NCBI RefSeq assembly: GCF_049059935.1
Contig: NZ_JBMGQR010000069.1
Location: 1 to 22,512, forward strand
DNA length: 22,512 bases
Source of the DNA: JAURVT01 sp049059935
Lineage (GTDB): Bacteria; Actinomycetota; Actinomycetes; Propionibacteriales; Nocardioidaceae
Direction: 5' to 3'
This document shows, piece by piece, positions 15,219-22,512 of this stretch. Position numbers and translations under genes: made by a program. Each line of letters begins with the position of its first letter. Position 1 is the first letter of the stretch. The notes below the pieces were generated by a model. That model made no database searches. It was not told where the DNA came from and saw only the letters and a program-made list of their open reading frames with translations.

Positions 15219-16013
15219 ATGCGCCCGACACTCCTGCTCGTGACGTTGACGCTCCTGCTGACGGCCTGCTCCGGCGGCGGGGGCGCAGAGGACGCCGCCG
15301 ACGAGGCCTCGTCCGCACCGAGCAGCAGCGCCTCCCCGAGCACGGTCGCGCCCAGCACGACACCGGCGCCCACCACCGCCGCACCGACCACGCCCGCCGT
15401 GCCCACGACGGCCGACCCGGTGACCACGCCCCTCCCCCGCGCGCAGTGGCGCGAGATGCGACGGCTGGGCATGTGGCGCGAGGGGTGCCCCGCCACGCGC
15501 GCCCAGCTGCGCCGGCTCGAGCTGAACTACTACGACTGGGACGGCCAGGTGCAGCGCGGCGTCCTGGTGGTCAACCGCGACGTCGCGCCGAGCCTGTCGA
15601 GGATCTTCACCCGGCTGTTCGAGGAGAGGTTCCCCATCCGCCGGATGCAGTCCGTCGAGGCGTACGACGGTGACAGCGACGCGAGCCTGAAGGCCGACAA
15701 CACTGCCGTGTACAACTGCCGTCGCCCCGACCAGATCAACGCCCCGCCGACGGCCTCGCCGCACGCCAACGGGCGCGCCATCGACATCAACCCCCGCGAG
15801 AACCCGTGGATGGACCCGCGCTGCGAGTGCTGGTCACCCATCGCCAAGTACGCCGAGCGCACCGAGGGCAAGGGCAAGATCCTCAAGGGCGGCCTGGTCT
15901 GGCGACTGTTCGAGAAGGAGGGCTGGATCTGGCAGAACATCGACGTCGCCGACTACATGCACTTCGACACCGGCTACCCGAGCAAGCCGTGGTCGAGCCC
16001 CAGGGACGACTGA
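15219..16013 (+). CDS. Lipoprotein M15-family (VanY-like) metallopeptidase
   Basis: 264 aa; ATG 15219 has GGGGGAGG about 9 nt upstream. N-terminal lipoprotein signal with lipobox L-T-A-C17, then a Ser/Thr/Pro/Ala linker (about 30-72) that would cross the cell wall region. The catalytic domain follows (about 95-260): E-A-Y-D-G-D at 147-152, D-N-T-A-V-Y-N-C-R at 160-168, S-P-H182-A-N-G-R-A-I-D189 and Y-M-H248-F-D. H182, D189 and H248 are the expected zinc ligands of LAS/M15 peptidases, which cleave D-Ala-containing peptidoglycan peptides. It is followed after 4 bp by a second lipoprotein gene, suggesting an operon. Peptide specificity is not predictable. Confidence 0.92.
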   Translation: MRPTLLLVTLTLLLTACSGGGGAEDAADEASSAPSSSASPSTVAPSTTPAPTTAAPTTPAVPTTADPVTTPLPRAQWREMRRLGMWREGCPATRAQLRRLELNYYDWDGQVQRGVLVVNRDVAPSLSRIFTRLFEERFPIRRMQSVEAYDGDSDASLKADNTAVYNCRRPDQINAPPTASPHANGRAIDINPRENPWMDPRCECWSPIAKYAERTEGKGKILKGGLVWRLFEKEGWIWQNIDVADYMHFDTGYPSKPWSSPRDD

Positions 16014-16017
16014 ACCG

Positions 16018-16902
16018 GTGACCGGTGACGCGAGGCGGGCTCTGAGCCGGCGACGGATGATCGGGCTCTCGGCCGCGGCGCTCTGGCCGCTCGCCGGGTG
16101 CTCACGAGCAGGGGAGGGTGACGTGACGAGGTCCGACGGCGGACGACGGGAGGCCTACGGCCAGGACGAGTCGCAGGTCGGCTGGTTGCACCTGCCCACC
16201 GGCGAGCGCCGTCCGGGCGTGGTCGTGGTGGTGCACGGCGGGTTCTGGCGCTCGCAGTACGGCGCCGAGCTGGGCGAGCCGTTGGCCGAGGACCTCGCCG
16301 CGCGCGGCTGGGTGGCCTGGAACCTGGAGTACCGCCGCGTCGGCGACGGTGGTGGCTGGCCCGCGACGTTCGAGGACGTCGCCGCCGGGATCGACCATCT
16401 CGCCGCGCTGCGCGACGACGACGGTGCGGCGCTCGACCTGTCCCAGGTGGCCGTGGTGGGCCACTCCGCCGGCGGCCACCTCGGCGCCTGGGCGGCCGGC
16501 CGCCCCCGGCTCCCCGCCGGCTCGCCCGGGTCGGACCCCACCGTGCGCGTCACGGGCGTGGTCTCGCAGGCAGGCGTGGTCGAGCTGGCCCGAGCCGCCG
16601 ACGAGGGCGTGGGCGGCACGGCCGTCCCGGACCTGATGGGCGGCTCCCCCGCCGACGAGCCACGGCGCTACGCCGCCGGCGACCCGTCCGCGCTGCTGCC
16701 GCTCGGGGTCCCCGTGCGCTGCGTGCACGCGCGCGGCGACTCCAACGTGCCGTTCGACCAGAGCGAGGGGTTCGTCGCGGCCGCGCGGGAGGCGGGGGAC
16801 GACGCGGCGCTCGTCGAGGCGACCGGTGACCACTTCACGCTGATCGACGTCTCGTCGCCCGACTGGGGACGGTGCGTCGACGCGCTGGAGCAGGTGCTCT
16901 GA
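16018..16902 (+). CDS. Lipoprotein alpha/beta hydrolase (esterase/BD-FAE-like)
   Basis: 294 aa starting at GTG 16018, 4 bp after the preceding stop. The leader has R-R-R (11-13) before a hydrophobic stretch and a lipobox L-A-G-C28, so it is probably a surface lipoprotein, possibly exported by Tat. H-G-G-F-W (73-77) forms the oxyanion hole, G-H-S150-A-G-G is the nucleophile elbow, and D241 and H272 (G-D-H-F) complete the triad. The HGGxW and GHSAGG pattern is that of the HSL/feruloyl-esterase-like group. The substrate is unknown; co-transcription with the M15 peptidase suggests an envelope role. Confidence 0.9.
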   Translation: MTGDARRALSRRRMIGLSAAALWPLAGCSRAGEGDVTRSDGGRREAYGQDESQVGWLHLPTGERRPGVVVVVHGGFWRSQYGAELGEPLAEDLAARGWVAWNLEYRRVGDGGGWPATFEDVAAGIDHLAALRDDDGAALDLSQVAVVGHSAGGHLGAWAAGRPRLPAGSPGSDPTVRVTGVVSQAGVVELARAADEGVGGTAVPDLMGGSPADEPRRYAAGDPSALLPLGVPVRCVHARGDSNVPFDQSEGFVAAAREAGDDAALVEATGDHFTLIDVSSPDWGRCVDALEQVL

Positions 16903-16906
16903 CGAC

Positions 16907-17068
16907 CTAGCCGAGGACGAGGACGAGCAGGACGATCGCGACCGCCCAGACGGCCACGCTGGCCGAGAGGGCGAGGACGAAGCCGGCGAGACCGACCCCG
17001 TCCTTGGGTCCGATGGATCGCCGCTCGGCTCCGGGCCCGGGGGTGCCGTGGAGGTGTGAGAGGGACAT
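16907..17068 (-). CDS. Small single-pass membrane protein (53 aa)
   Basis: 53-codon frame, ATG 17068 to TAG 16907. Residues 1-25 are polar (S-L-S-H-L-H-G-T-P-G, E-R-R-S-I-G-P-K-D-G) and residues 26-53 form one long hydrophobic helix (GLAGFVLALSASVAVWAV and on) that ends at the stop. An AGGG lies about 7 nt upstream, and a CATAGGGT that could be a -10 lies close by. It is oriented against the hydrolase gene, ending 4 bp from its stop. Small inner-membrane proteins of this shape are common in actinobacteria. The function is unknown. Confidence 0.7.
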   Translation of the reverse strand: MSLSHLHGTPGPGAERRSIGPKDGVGLAGFVLALSASVAVWAVAIVLLVLVLG

Positions 17069-17216
17069 GTGACGACCCTATGACGCAGACGTGTCGTCGT
17101 CCCCCCATAACGGACACAACCACTCGAAGGCGTCAGCCGGCACCACCCGGGCACGCATCCGACGGATGCCCCCATGGCCCGGTGTGGCCATCGTCACCTC
17201 ACCCCTCCCGTCGGTC

Positions 17217-18377
17217 TCAGCCGCGCGGCAGCGCCGACCAGAGCGACCGGTCGGCAGCGCCGGTGCGGCGCTGTCCCGCCGACGACTGCGCCTTGGCGAC
17301 GGCAGCCTTGGTCTTGGCTCCGTAGAAGCCGGTCTGCTGCTTGACGGGCATCCCGAGTGCGATCTGGAGCAGCAGGACCGGCTTGCCGGCCGAGGCCGGG
17401 GCGAGTCGCATCGACCCGTAGTGCTGACGCCCGTAGGCCGCGGCCGACGAGCGCGTCATGCCCTTGGCGGCGTCGAACGTGACCCGGGTGGGCTTGATCG
17501 ACGACCACGTGGCCGCGTCCAGGACGCCGGTCTTGGGCAGGTCGTTGGCCTTCTGGTACTTCTTCAGCGCCTTCCAGGTGCGGGCGTCGAAGCGTCCGGT
17601 GCGCTTGGTGCCGATCGCCTTCTGCGCGCGCTTGACGTTCTTGCCCGACGCCCCCAGGTACGTGGTCGGGTACGCGTTGGTCTTGACGGTCGCCGCGACC
17701 GCCGGGCACGGCGTGGTGCGGGCGCTCGAGCGGAGCGCCGCCGACTGGCCGGAGAACACGACGCACGGGCCGTGGTCGACGGCGCCGACCCGTCCGGTCC
17801 AGAACGACGTCAGCCCGCGGGCACCGGCCCAGCTGAGCGAGACGTGGACGTGGTCGGTGTGCGACTGCGCTCCGTTGTAGTCCCGCCAGCCCATCCGGTA
17901 CGACGACCAGATCTTCTTGTTGTAGATGACGTACATGACGCCGAGGCGCCGGGCCTGGGCGCCGCCGTTCTTGGTGAGGAAGTCGATGAACTGGCCGGCG
18001 GTCTTCTTCTCGGACGGGTTGTTCACGTCGAGCATGTAGTCCCAGCTGCGCCCCTCCTTGTGCTCGGACTGGCCGCCGATCGCGCAGCCGCGGCTGGTGC
18101 CGCCGTCGCGACCGATGCCGTAGGTGCGCAGCGCGAGCGAGCGGAGCTTGGCCGTGCCGGGGAGCGTCGCGGGCGAGCACGAGACCTGGGGCTGGTACGA
18201 CGCGACCGCGTCGAGCGCCGCCGGCTGCGCGACCGGCGCCGTCAGCCCCTTGGGCGACGACGGCGGCGGGGTCGGTGCGGTGGCCGCCTGGGCCCCGCTC
18301 GCACCGAGCGTCCCGGTGAGGGCGATCAGCGACACGCCGATCGTCAGTACCGCTGAGATGCGTCGCGCCTGTGCCAT
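17217..18377 (-). CDS. Secreted LAS-type metallopeptidase-like / peptidoglycan-binding protein
   Basis: 386 aa from ATG 18377 (AAGGGCG about 7 nt upstream); an in-frame ATG at 18410 lacks a ribosome site. Sec signal peptide with an A-S-G-A-Q-A-A cleavage region near residue 31. Residues about 60-185 match the ARB_07466-like domain: S-E-H106-K-E-G-R-S-W-D113 and S-H-T-D-H176-V-H178, a His/Asp/His set like zinc D,D-peptidases. Residues about 230-285 form a peptidoglycan-binding repeat (V-K-R-A-Q-K-A-I-G, W-K-A-L-K-K-Y-Q), and a second degenerate repeat may lie at about 320-385. It probably acts on or binds cell-wall peptidoglycan outside the cell. Peptidase activity is inferred from the motifs. 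Confidence 0.88.
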   Translation of the reverse strand: MAQARRISAVLTIGVSLIALTGTLGASGAQAATAPTPPPSSPKGLTAPVAQPAALDAVASYQPQVSCSPATLPGTAKLRSLALRTYGIGRDGGTSRGCAIGGQSEHKEGRSWDYMLDVNNPSEKKTAGQFIDFLTKNGGAQARRLGVMYVIYNKKIWSSYRMGWRDYNGAQSHTDHVHVSLSWAGARGLTSFWTGRVGAVDHGPCVVFSGQSAALRSSARTTPCPAVAATVKTNAYPTTYLGASGKNVKRAQKAIGTKRTGRFDARTWKALKKYQKANDLPKTGVLDAATWSSIKPTRVTFDAAKGMTRSSAAAYGRQHYGSMRLAPASAGKPVLLLQIALGMPVKQQTGFYGAKTKAAVAKAQSSAGQRRTGAADRSLWSALPRG

Positions 18378-18455
18378 CGTTCGCCCTTCGAGTGCCGTGG
18401 TCGGGATCATCCTGCGACGACATCCGTGACCTTGTCCTCAAAATGGGTGAGAAAT

Positions 18456-18506
18456 CCTCCTGTGAATGCAGGAGGCCCACCGGACGTCGGTGACGTCCGG
18501 CGGGCC
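18456..18506 (-). terminator. Two overlapping terminator hairpins after the glycosyltransferase operon
   Basis: On the minus strand the first hairpin (18506-18474) has 14 of 15 paired bases around a 3-nt loop. It shares two bases with a second hairpin (18475-18456; 7-bp stem CCTCCTG/CAGGAGG, 6-nt loop), followed by ATTTCT. It begins 12 nt past the stop at 18519. Overlapping stems could act as a double terminator or as alternative structures. Confidence 0.7.
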
Positions 18507-18518
18507 GGGTGCCCAGCG

Positions 18519-19004
18519 TCAGCTGGTGGTGGCGCTGCCGCTCTGGTTCGGCACCGTGCCCTGCTGGTTCGGCACCGTGCCCTGCTGGTTCGGCACCGTG
18601 CCCTGCTGGTTCGGGACGGTGCCGGGGCCCTGGTTGCCCTGGCCCTGCTGCGTGCCCTGGCCCTGCTGGTTGGGCATGGTGCCCTGGCCGGGGCCGCCCT
18701 GCTGGGGACCGCCGAAGCCGCCGCGTCCCCCGAAGCCGCCCTGCTCGGTGCCGGCCGAGCCGCCGGTGGCGCGTCCGACGACCATCCCGCCGAGGAAGGT
18801 GGTGGCCGCGAGCACGGCGCCGGCGATGCCGATCGCGACGGGCTTGCGGGTCAGCACCGACCACCCGCCCGGGGCGTTGATCGCCGAGGTCGGGGTCGGC
18901 TGCGCCGCGGACGCGGTGGTGTCGGTCGGCCAGTCGACCGCGGGCGGCGTCGACCCCTGCGGGGCCTGGTCCACCGGTCGGTCGAGCTCGTGGGTGCGGT
19001 CCAT
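18519..19004 (-). CDS. Gly/Gln-rich membrane-anchored protein with PNQQGTV repeats
   Basis: 161 aa from ATG 19004, which has a clear AGGAGA ribosome site 6 nt upstream. An alternative ATG at 19055 overlaps the preceding stop (ATGA) and would add 17 residues. Residues 1-54 are polar Pro/Thr/Ala-rich, 55-77 form one membrane helix (VAIGIAGAVLAATTFLGG), and 80-161 are Gly-rich (G-G-F-G-G-R-G-G) then P-N-Q-Q-G-T-V repeats (129-154). It is probably a bitopic membrane protein with a disordered extracellular tail. Translational coupling to the GT39-like gene suggests a partner or acceptor in the same glycosylation pathway; function otherwise unknown. Confidence 0.8.
   Translation of the reverse strand: MDRTHELDRPVDQAPQGSTPPAVDWPTDTTASAAQPTPTSAINAPGGWSVLTRKPVAIGIAGAVLAATTFLGGMVVGRATGGSAGTEQGGFGGRGGFGGPQQGGPGQGTMPNQQGQGTQQGQGNQGPGTVPNQQGTVPNQQGTVPNQQGTVPNQSGSATTS
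18543..18626. repeat. 21-bp tandem repeat (3 perfect units and one diverged)
   Basis: Units of 21 bp at 18543-18563, 18564-18584 and 18585-18605 are identical, and 18606-18626 is a diverged copy. They encode the P-N-Q-Q-G-T-V heptads at the C-terminus of the 161-aa protein. Identical DNA units point to recent slippage or unequal crossover, so copy number may vary between strains. Confidence 0.9.
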
Positions 19005-19051
19005 GTCGTTCTCCTGTCGTGTCTGCTGGATGGGGTTCGTGCCGGGGTCGG

Positions 19052-20971
19052 TCATGACGCGCTCGTGAGGTCGTAGACGGTGAAGGTGCCCACCGTCGTC
19101 GCGGTGAAGGTCTGCTCGACCCAGGTCTGGATCTGGCTGTCGGCCTGGCCCATGCCGCCGCCGCGGCCGTTCGAGCCGCTGGTGACGAAGTAGTGCACCT
19201 GGCCGTCGGCCACGAGGGCCTTGAACTCGGCGAGCGTCGGCGAGGGGTCGGTGCCGTTGAAGCCGCCGACGGCCATCACGGGCTCCCCCGAGGCGAGCTG
19301 GAGCGGGGCGGCGGCGTTGGCCGTCACCGCCGCGGCGGCCCAGGTGTAGTCGCCCTCCTGGAGCAGCGCGACCATCTCGTCGGTGACGCCGCTGGTGCCG
19401 TTGCCGCCGAGGAAGCCGCCCATGCCGCCTCCGCCGCCGGGTCCGCCGCGGGTCGTCGACGAGCCCGACCACGCGCTCGCCGACGGGATCGCGCCGGTGT
19501 TGGCCTTGGCCACGGTGGCCGCTGCGGAGGTGGCCGGGCCGAGCAGCGCGGCGACCGCGACGAGGCCGGCGGCCGCGACGGCCGTGCGCCGGGCCCAGCC
19601 GTGGGCGAGGTCGGGGCCGACCAGCAGCAGCACCGCGGCGGCGAACCCGGCGACGAGCACCGCCCAGCGGACCCAGCCGTGCGTGCCGGTGTCGCTGAGG
19701 AGCCCGAAGGCCGTGCCGGCGGTGAGGACGGTGGTCCCGGCCATCGTCGCGCGGGCCGGCAGCTCGTGGCGTCGCCGCCACAGGACCACCGAGGCGGCGC
19801 CGACGAGCGCGCCGATCGCGGGGGCGAGCGCCACCGTGTAGTAGCTGTGGATGATCCCCTGCATGAAGCTGAACGTCAGGCCGGTGACCAGCAGCCACCC
19901 GCCCCACACGAGCGCGAAGGCGCGGGTGCGGTCGGTGCGCGGCGCGCGGCCGGCGACGACCACGAGCACCCCGAGGGCGACGAGCGCGGCCGGCAGCAGC
20001 CAGGCGATCTGCGAGCCCATCTCGGAGCCGAGCAGGCGGGTCAGGCCGGGCGTGCCCCACTGCCCGCCGGCACCTCCCCCGCCGCCGACCGAGCCGGTCT
20101 CGTCGCCGTTCAGGCGGCCGAGGCCGTTGTAACCCAGGGTCAGCTCGAGGATGCTGTTGGTCTGCGAGCCGCCGATGTAGGGACGCGACCCGGCCGGCCA
20201 CAGCTCGACGGCGAGGATCCACCAGCCGGCGGCGACGAGCATCGTGGCGAACGCGGCGAGCAGGTGCAGCACCCGCCTGCCGAGGCTGACGCGGGCCGCG
20301 ACGGCGTAGGCCGCGACGAACCCCGGCAGCACCAGGAACGCCTGCATCATCTTGGACAGGAAGGCGAAGCCGACGAGTGCACCGGCCAGGACCATCCAGC
20401 GCAGCGCACGCTTGGGCGACTCGATCGCCCGCGACACCGCGTAGGCGGCGACGACCGACAGCAGGACCAGGAGCGCGTCGGGGTTGTTGAAGCGGAACAT
20501 CAGCGCGGCGACGGGCGTCAGCGCGAGCACCACCCCGGCGACGAACCCGGCGGCGGGGCCGAACCAGCGGCGCACCGATCCGTAGAGGGCCGCGACCGAC
20601 ACGACGCCGAGCAGCGCCTGGGGCAGTAGCATCGAGAAGCTGCTGAACCCGAGCACGCGGGCCGACAGGCCCATCAGCCACAGCGCGGCGGGCGTCTTGT
20701 CGACGGTGATCGCGTTGGACGCGTCGAGCGAGCCGAAGAACCAGGCCTTCCAGCTCTCCGAGCCCGCCTGGACGGCGGCGGCGTAGAACTCGTTGGAGTA
20801 CCCGTTGACCGTGAGGTCCCACAGGTAGAGCAGCGCGGTGCCCGCCAGGAGGGACCAGAAGGCGACGCGCTCGCCGCGACTGCGGCGCGGGGCCCTCGCG
20901 GCGGCGCCCGCCGGCCCGTCGGCGACGGGGCCGGCGGAGGCGTCCGCGGGGCGGGTGAGGGTGCTGGTCAC
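19052..20971 (-). CDS. GT39-like polytopic membrane glycosyltransferase (YkcB-type)
   Basis: 639 aa from GTG 20971, overlapping the upstream stop by 4 bp (GTGA). After a polar N-terminus of about 35 residues come many hydrophobic segments, with N-E-F-Y-A-A-A (60-66), G-S-x-S-W-K-A-W-F-F-G (70-80) and T-V-D91-K-T-P-A (89-95). These are the signature of the YkcB-like subgroup of the PMT/ArnT (GT39/GT83) fold, whose first periplasmic loop holds the catalytic acid. The C-terminal about 150 residues are a soluble extracellular domain containing Gly-rich stretches (G-G-P-G-G-G-G-G-M-G-G). It likely transfers a sugar from a polyprenyl-phosphate donor made by the upstream GT2 enzyme. The acceptor is unknown. 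Confidence 0.9.
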   Translation of the reverse strand: MTSTLTRPADASAGPVADGPAGAAARAPRRSRGERVAFWSLLAGTALLYLWDLTVNGYSNEFYAAAVQAGSESWKAWFFGSLDASNAITVDKTPAALWLMGLSARVLGFSSFSMLLPQALLGVVSVAALYGSVRRWFGPAAGFVAGVVLALTPVAALMFRFNNPDALLVLLSVVAAYAVSRAIESPKRALRWMVLAGALVGFAFLSKMMQAFLVLPGFVAAYAVAARVSLGRRVLHLLAAFATMLVAAGWWILAVELWPAGSRPYIGGSQTNSILELTLGYNGLGRLNGDETGSVGGGGGAGGQWGTPGLTRLLGSEMGSQIAWLLPAALVALGVLVVVAGRAPRTDRTRAFALVWGGWLLVTGLTFSFMQGIIHSYYTVALAPAIGALVGAASVVLWRRRHELPARATMAGTTVLTAGTAFGLLSDTGTHGWVRWAVLVAGFAAAVLLLVGPDLAHGWARRTAVAAAGLVAVAALLGPATSAAATVAKANTGAIPSASAWSGSSTTRGGPGGGGGMGGFLGGNGTSGVTDEMVALLQEGDYTWAAAAVTANAAAPLQLASGEPVMAVGGFNGTDPSPTLAEFKALVADGQVHYFVTSGSNGRGGGMGQADSQIQTWVEQTFTATTVGTFTVYDLTSAS

Positions 20972-22230
20972 GTGGCGCTCCTGAAGACCCAGGCGTGGAA
21001 CAGCCCGAACTTGACGACGGTGGCGGCGAGGTTGGCGACCGTCAGGGCCACGATCTCGACGGTGGTGGACGGCACGGTGGCGCCCGCGTGGACCAGCGCC
21101 AGAGTGCCGGCGGTCAGGCCCCAGCCGACGGCGAAGGTCACCAGCCCCTTGAGGTGGTGGGTGGTGCGGCCGACGCGTCCGCTCACCCCGAAGGTGAAGC
21201 GGCGGTTCAGCGCGGTGTTGCCGACGGCGGTGATCAGCAGCGAGGCGAGGTTGGCGGCCTGGGCCCCCATGACGTTGCGCAGCAGCAGGAACAGCACGGC
21301 GTACGCGACGGTGCTGAGCACGCCGACGGCGGCGAACCGCGCGAGTCGCACGGGCAGCGGCGCCCGGGTGGGTCCGAGGGTGCGGCGGGCGAACTCCTCG
21401 CCCAGCGCCTCGAGGCCGAGCCGTCCGTGGGCGGCGTCGCGACGGACGCGGACGACGCCCTTGAGGTCCTCGAGCACGGTCTTCTTGACGTCGACGCGCG
21501 AGTCGGGGTCGTCCACCCAGTCGACCGGCACCTCGTGGATGCGCAGGCCCGCGCGCTCGGCGAGGACGAGCAGCTCGGTGTCGAAGAACCAGCTGCCGTC
21601 CTTGACGAGCGGCAGCAGGCGCGCGGCGACGTCGGCGCGCACGGCCTTGAATCCGCACTGCGCGTCGCTGAAGCGGACGCCGAGGGCGGTGCGGAGCAGC
21701 ACGTTGTAGCCGCGGGAGAGGAACTCGCGGTAGCTGCCGCGGACGACGCGGGATCCGGGGGCCAGCCGGGTGCCGATCGCGACGTCGCTGTGCCGCGACA
21801 GCAGGGGGGCCGTCAGCGGCAGCAGGGCGTCGAGGTCGGTGGACAGGTCGACGTCCATGTATGCGAGCACCTCGGCGTCGCTGCACGACCAGACGGTCTT
21901 GAGCGCGTTGCCCCGACCCGGCTTCTCCAGCCGGACGGCGCGCACGCCGTCGAGCTCGTCGGCGAGGTCCTGCGCGACCTGCCAGGTGTCGTCGGTGCTG
22001 CCGTTGTCGACGATGCACACGTCGGCGGTGAAGGGGTACGAGACGTCGAGGTAGGTGCGCAGGCGCCGGACGCTCGACGCGAGCCCGGCCTCCTCGTTCT
22101 TGACCGGCACCAGGATCTCGACGCGGCTCGCGGCGGCGTCGCGGGCACGGTCGGGCAGCGCCTGCGGGGCGAGGGACGGGGGCGGGGTGGGCGTCCGGTC
22201 CAGACCCGGAGCGACTGCGGTGGCTTCCAT
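20968..22230 (-). CDS. GT2 family polyprenyl-phosphate glycosyltransferase with GtrA domain (YkcC/CsbB-type)
   Basis: 420 aa from ATG 22230. Residues 36-250 are a GT-A glycosyltransferase 2 domain: L-V-P-V-K-N-E-E (40-47), I-V-D-N-G-S-T-D-D-T (73-82), G-R-G-N-A-L (106-110) and M-D-V-D-L-S-T (125-131) with the metal-binding D126/D128. Residues about 290-420 are a GtrA-like four-helix membrane domain (R-F-A-A-V-G-V-L-S-T, N-R-R-F-T-F-G). It probably adds a sugar to a polyprenyl phosphate on the cytosolic face and helps flip it. First gene of a three-gene overlapping operon with the YkcB-type enzyme and the Gly/Gln-rich protein. Confidence 0.93.
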   Translation of the reverse strand: MEATAVAPGLDRTPTPPPSLAPQALPDRARDAAASRVEILVPVKNEEAGLASSVRRLRTYLDVSYPFTADVCIVDNGSTDDTWQVAQDLADELDGVRAVRLEKPGRGNALKTVWSCSDAEVLAYMDVDLSTDLDALLPLTAPLLSRHSDVAIGTRLAPGSRVVRGSYREFLSRGYNVLLRTALGVRFSDAQCGFKAVRADVAARLLPLVKDGSWFFDTELLVLAERAGLRIHEVPVDWVDDPDSRVDVKKTVLEDLKGVVRVRRDAAHGRLGLEALGEEFARRTLGPTRAPLPVRLARFAAVGVLSTVAYAVLFLLLRNVMGAQAANLASLLITAVGNTALNRRFTFGVSGRVGRTTHHLKGLVTFAVGWGLTAGTLALVHAGATVPSTTVEIVALTVANLAATVVKFGLFHAWVFRSAT

Positions 22231-22235
22231 GTCCC

Positions 22236-22264
22236 GAACTCTGACGCCGCCACCTGCGTGTCAA
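22236..22264 (-). promoter_or_regulatory. Possible promoter of the glycosyltransferase operon
   Basis: A perfect TTGACA (22264-22259, minus strand) lies 28 bp upstream of the GT2 start; a 17-bp spacer leads to GAGTTC, a poor -10. If used, transcription would start at or very near the ATG, giving a leaderless or near-leaderless message, which is common in actinobacteria. No strong ribosome site is present, in keeping with this. Confidence 0.28.
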
Positions 22265-22357
22265 CCCCGACCGACCTGTGGCCTGCCTGTGACTTGGAGG
22301 CGGCGGCAGCGCCGGCCGGGGTCCGGGCTCGTGGACGGTCCGTCCGGCCCGGGGCGA

Positions 22358-22408
22358 CGGGAGAATCGAGGTCGTGGTTCGCATCGGGGCCGAACCTCGA
22401 CTCTCCCG
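22358..22408. repeat. Imperfect 15-bp inverted repeat upstream of the glycosyltransferase operon
   Basis: Arms at 22358-22372 and 22394-22408 match at 14 of 15 positions. Inside, GGTTCG (22376-22381) can pair instead with CGAACC (22391-22396), which overlaps the right arm, so two structures exclude each other. It lies about 130-180 bp before the GT2 start. The rest of 22265-22512 shows no gene or other signal; a gene may begin beyond the window. Confidence 0.5.
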
Positions 22409-22512
22409 TGCACGGGGCGGGGAGGGCGGCAGCGAGGGACGGGCCGGTGCCCACGACCGCCACCAGCCGGCACCTCGATGCCGATTCTCACGTCCCGCAG
22501 ACCGAGGAATCG

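Noticed and set aside
17155..17169. 7-bp hairpin (GCATCCG/CGGATGC) as terminator of the secreted peptidase-like gene
   Set aside because: Short stem, 1-nt loop and no T-tract on the minus strand; too weak to call.
18543..18626. Repeat array as CRISPR
   Set aside because: Units are directly adjacent with no spacers, and they encode a protein heptad.
19193..20629. 478-codon plus-strand frame
   Set aside because: Antisense of the GT39-like gene, composed of Gly/Arg/Glu/Gln repeats and with no family resemblance.

Overview
The window looks like chromosome of a high-GC Gram-positive actinobacterium. Base composition is strongly GC-rich throughout, many starts are GTG, several genes overlap by 4 bp (GTGA/ATGA), and the gene families (DUF2252, M15 lipoprotein, ARB_07466-like secreted protein, YkcC/YkcB-type glycosyltransferases) fit Actinomycetota. 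The genus is not determinable from this sequence; a Nocardioidaceae-like organism is only a guess.

Left edge (1-2458, minus strand): a two-gene signalling operon. A stand-alone H-NOX heme sensor is followed, with a 4-bp overlap, by a GAF-GGDEF-EAL c-di-GMP enzyme that runs off the window. The H-NOX has H102, P115, Y131, S133 and R135 at exactly the numbering of the reference family, but F140 where O2-binding members carry Tyr, so NO sensing is predicted.

Accessory block (2705-12629). (a) Minus strand 3073-2705, 4835-3066 and 5073-4840: a compact ubiquitin-like conjugation locus with an E2(UBC)-E1(ThiF) fusion, a small charged protein with a C-terminal Gly immediately upstream, and a small unknown protein overlapping downstream. 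(b) 5146-10595: two head-to-head modules, each pairing a DDE-type transposase-like protein with a tyrosine-recombinase-like protein that has lost its catalytic residues. The two pairs are diverged homologues and face away from a 239-bp intergenic region full of inverted repeats. (c) 10735-12629, plus strand: a PIN-GNAT-PUA-like fusion and an overlapping ASCH-domain gene, resembling toxin or RNA-modifying modules. This block is the most novel part of the window and may be a defence or mobile island.

Right part (12732 onward): apparently ordinary chromosome. It holds tRNA-Lys(TTT); divergent DUF2252 and SDR genes; a lipoprotein M15 peptidase and a lipoprotein alpha/beta hydrolase in tandem; a 53-aa membrane protein; and a secreted LAS-type/peptidoglycan-binding protein. 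It ends in a minus-strand operon of GT2-GtrA glycosyltransferase, GT39-like membrane glycosyltransferase and a Gly/Gln-rich membrane-anchored protein with PNQQGTV repeats, closed by overlapping terminator hairpins. The GT2/GT39 pair probably makes a lipid-linked sugar and transfers it outside the membrane.
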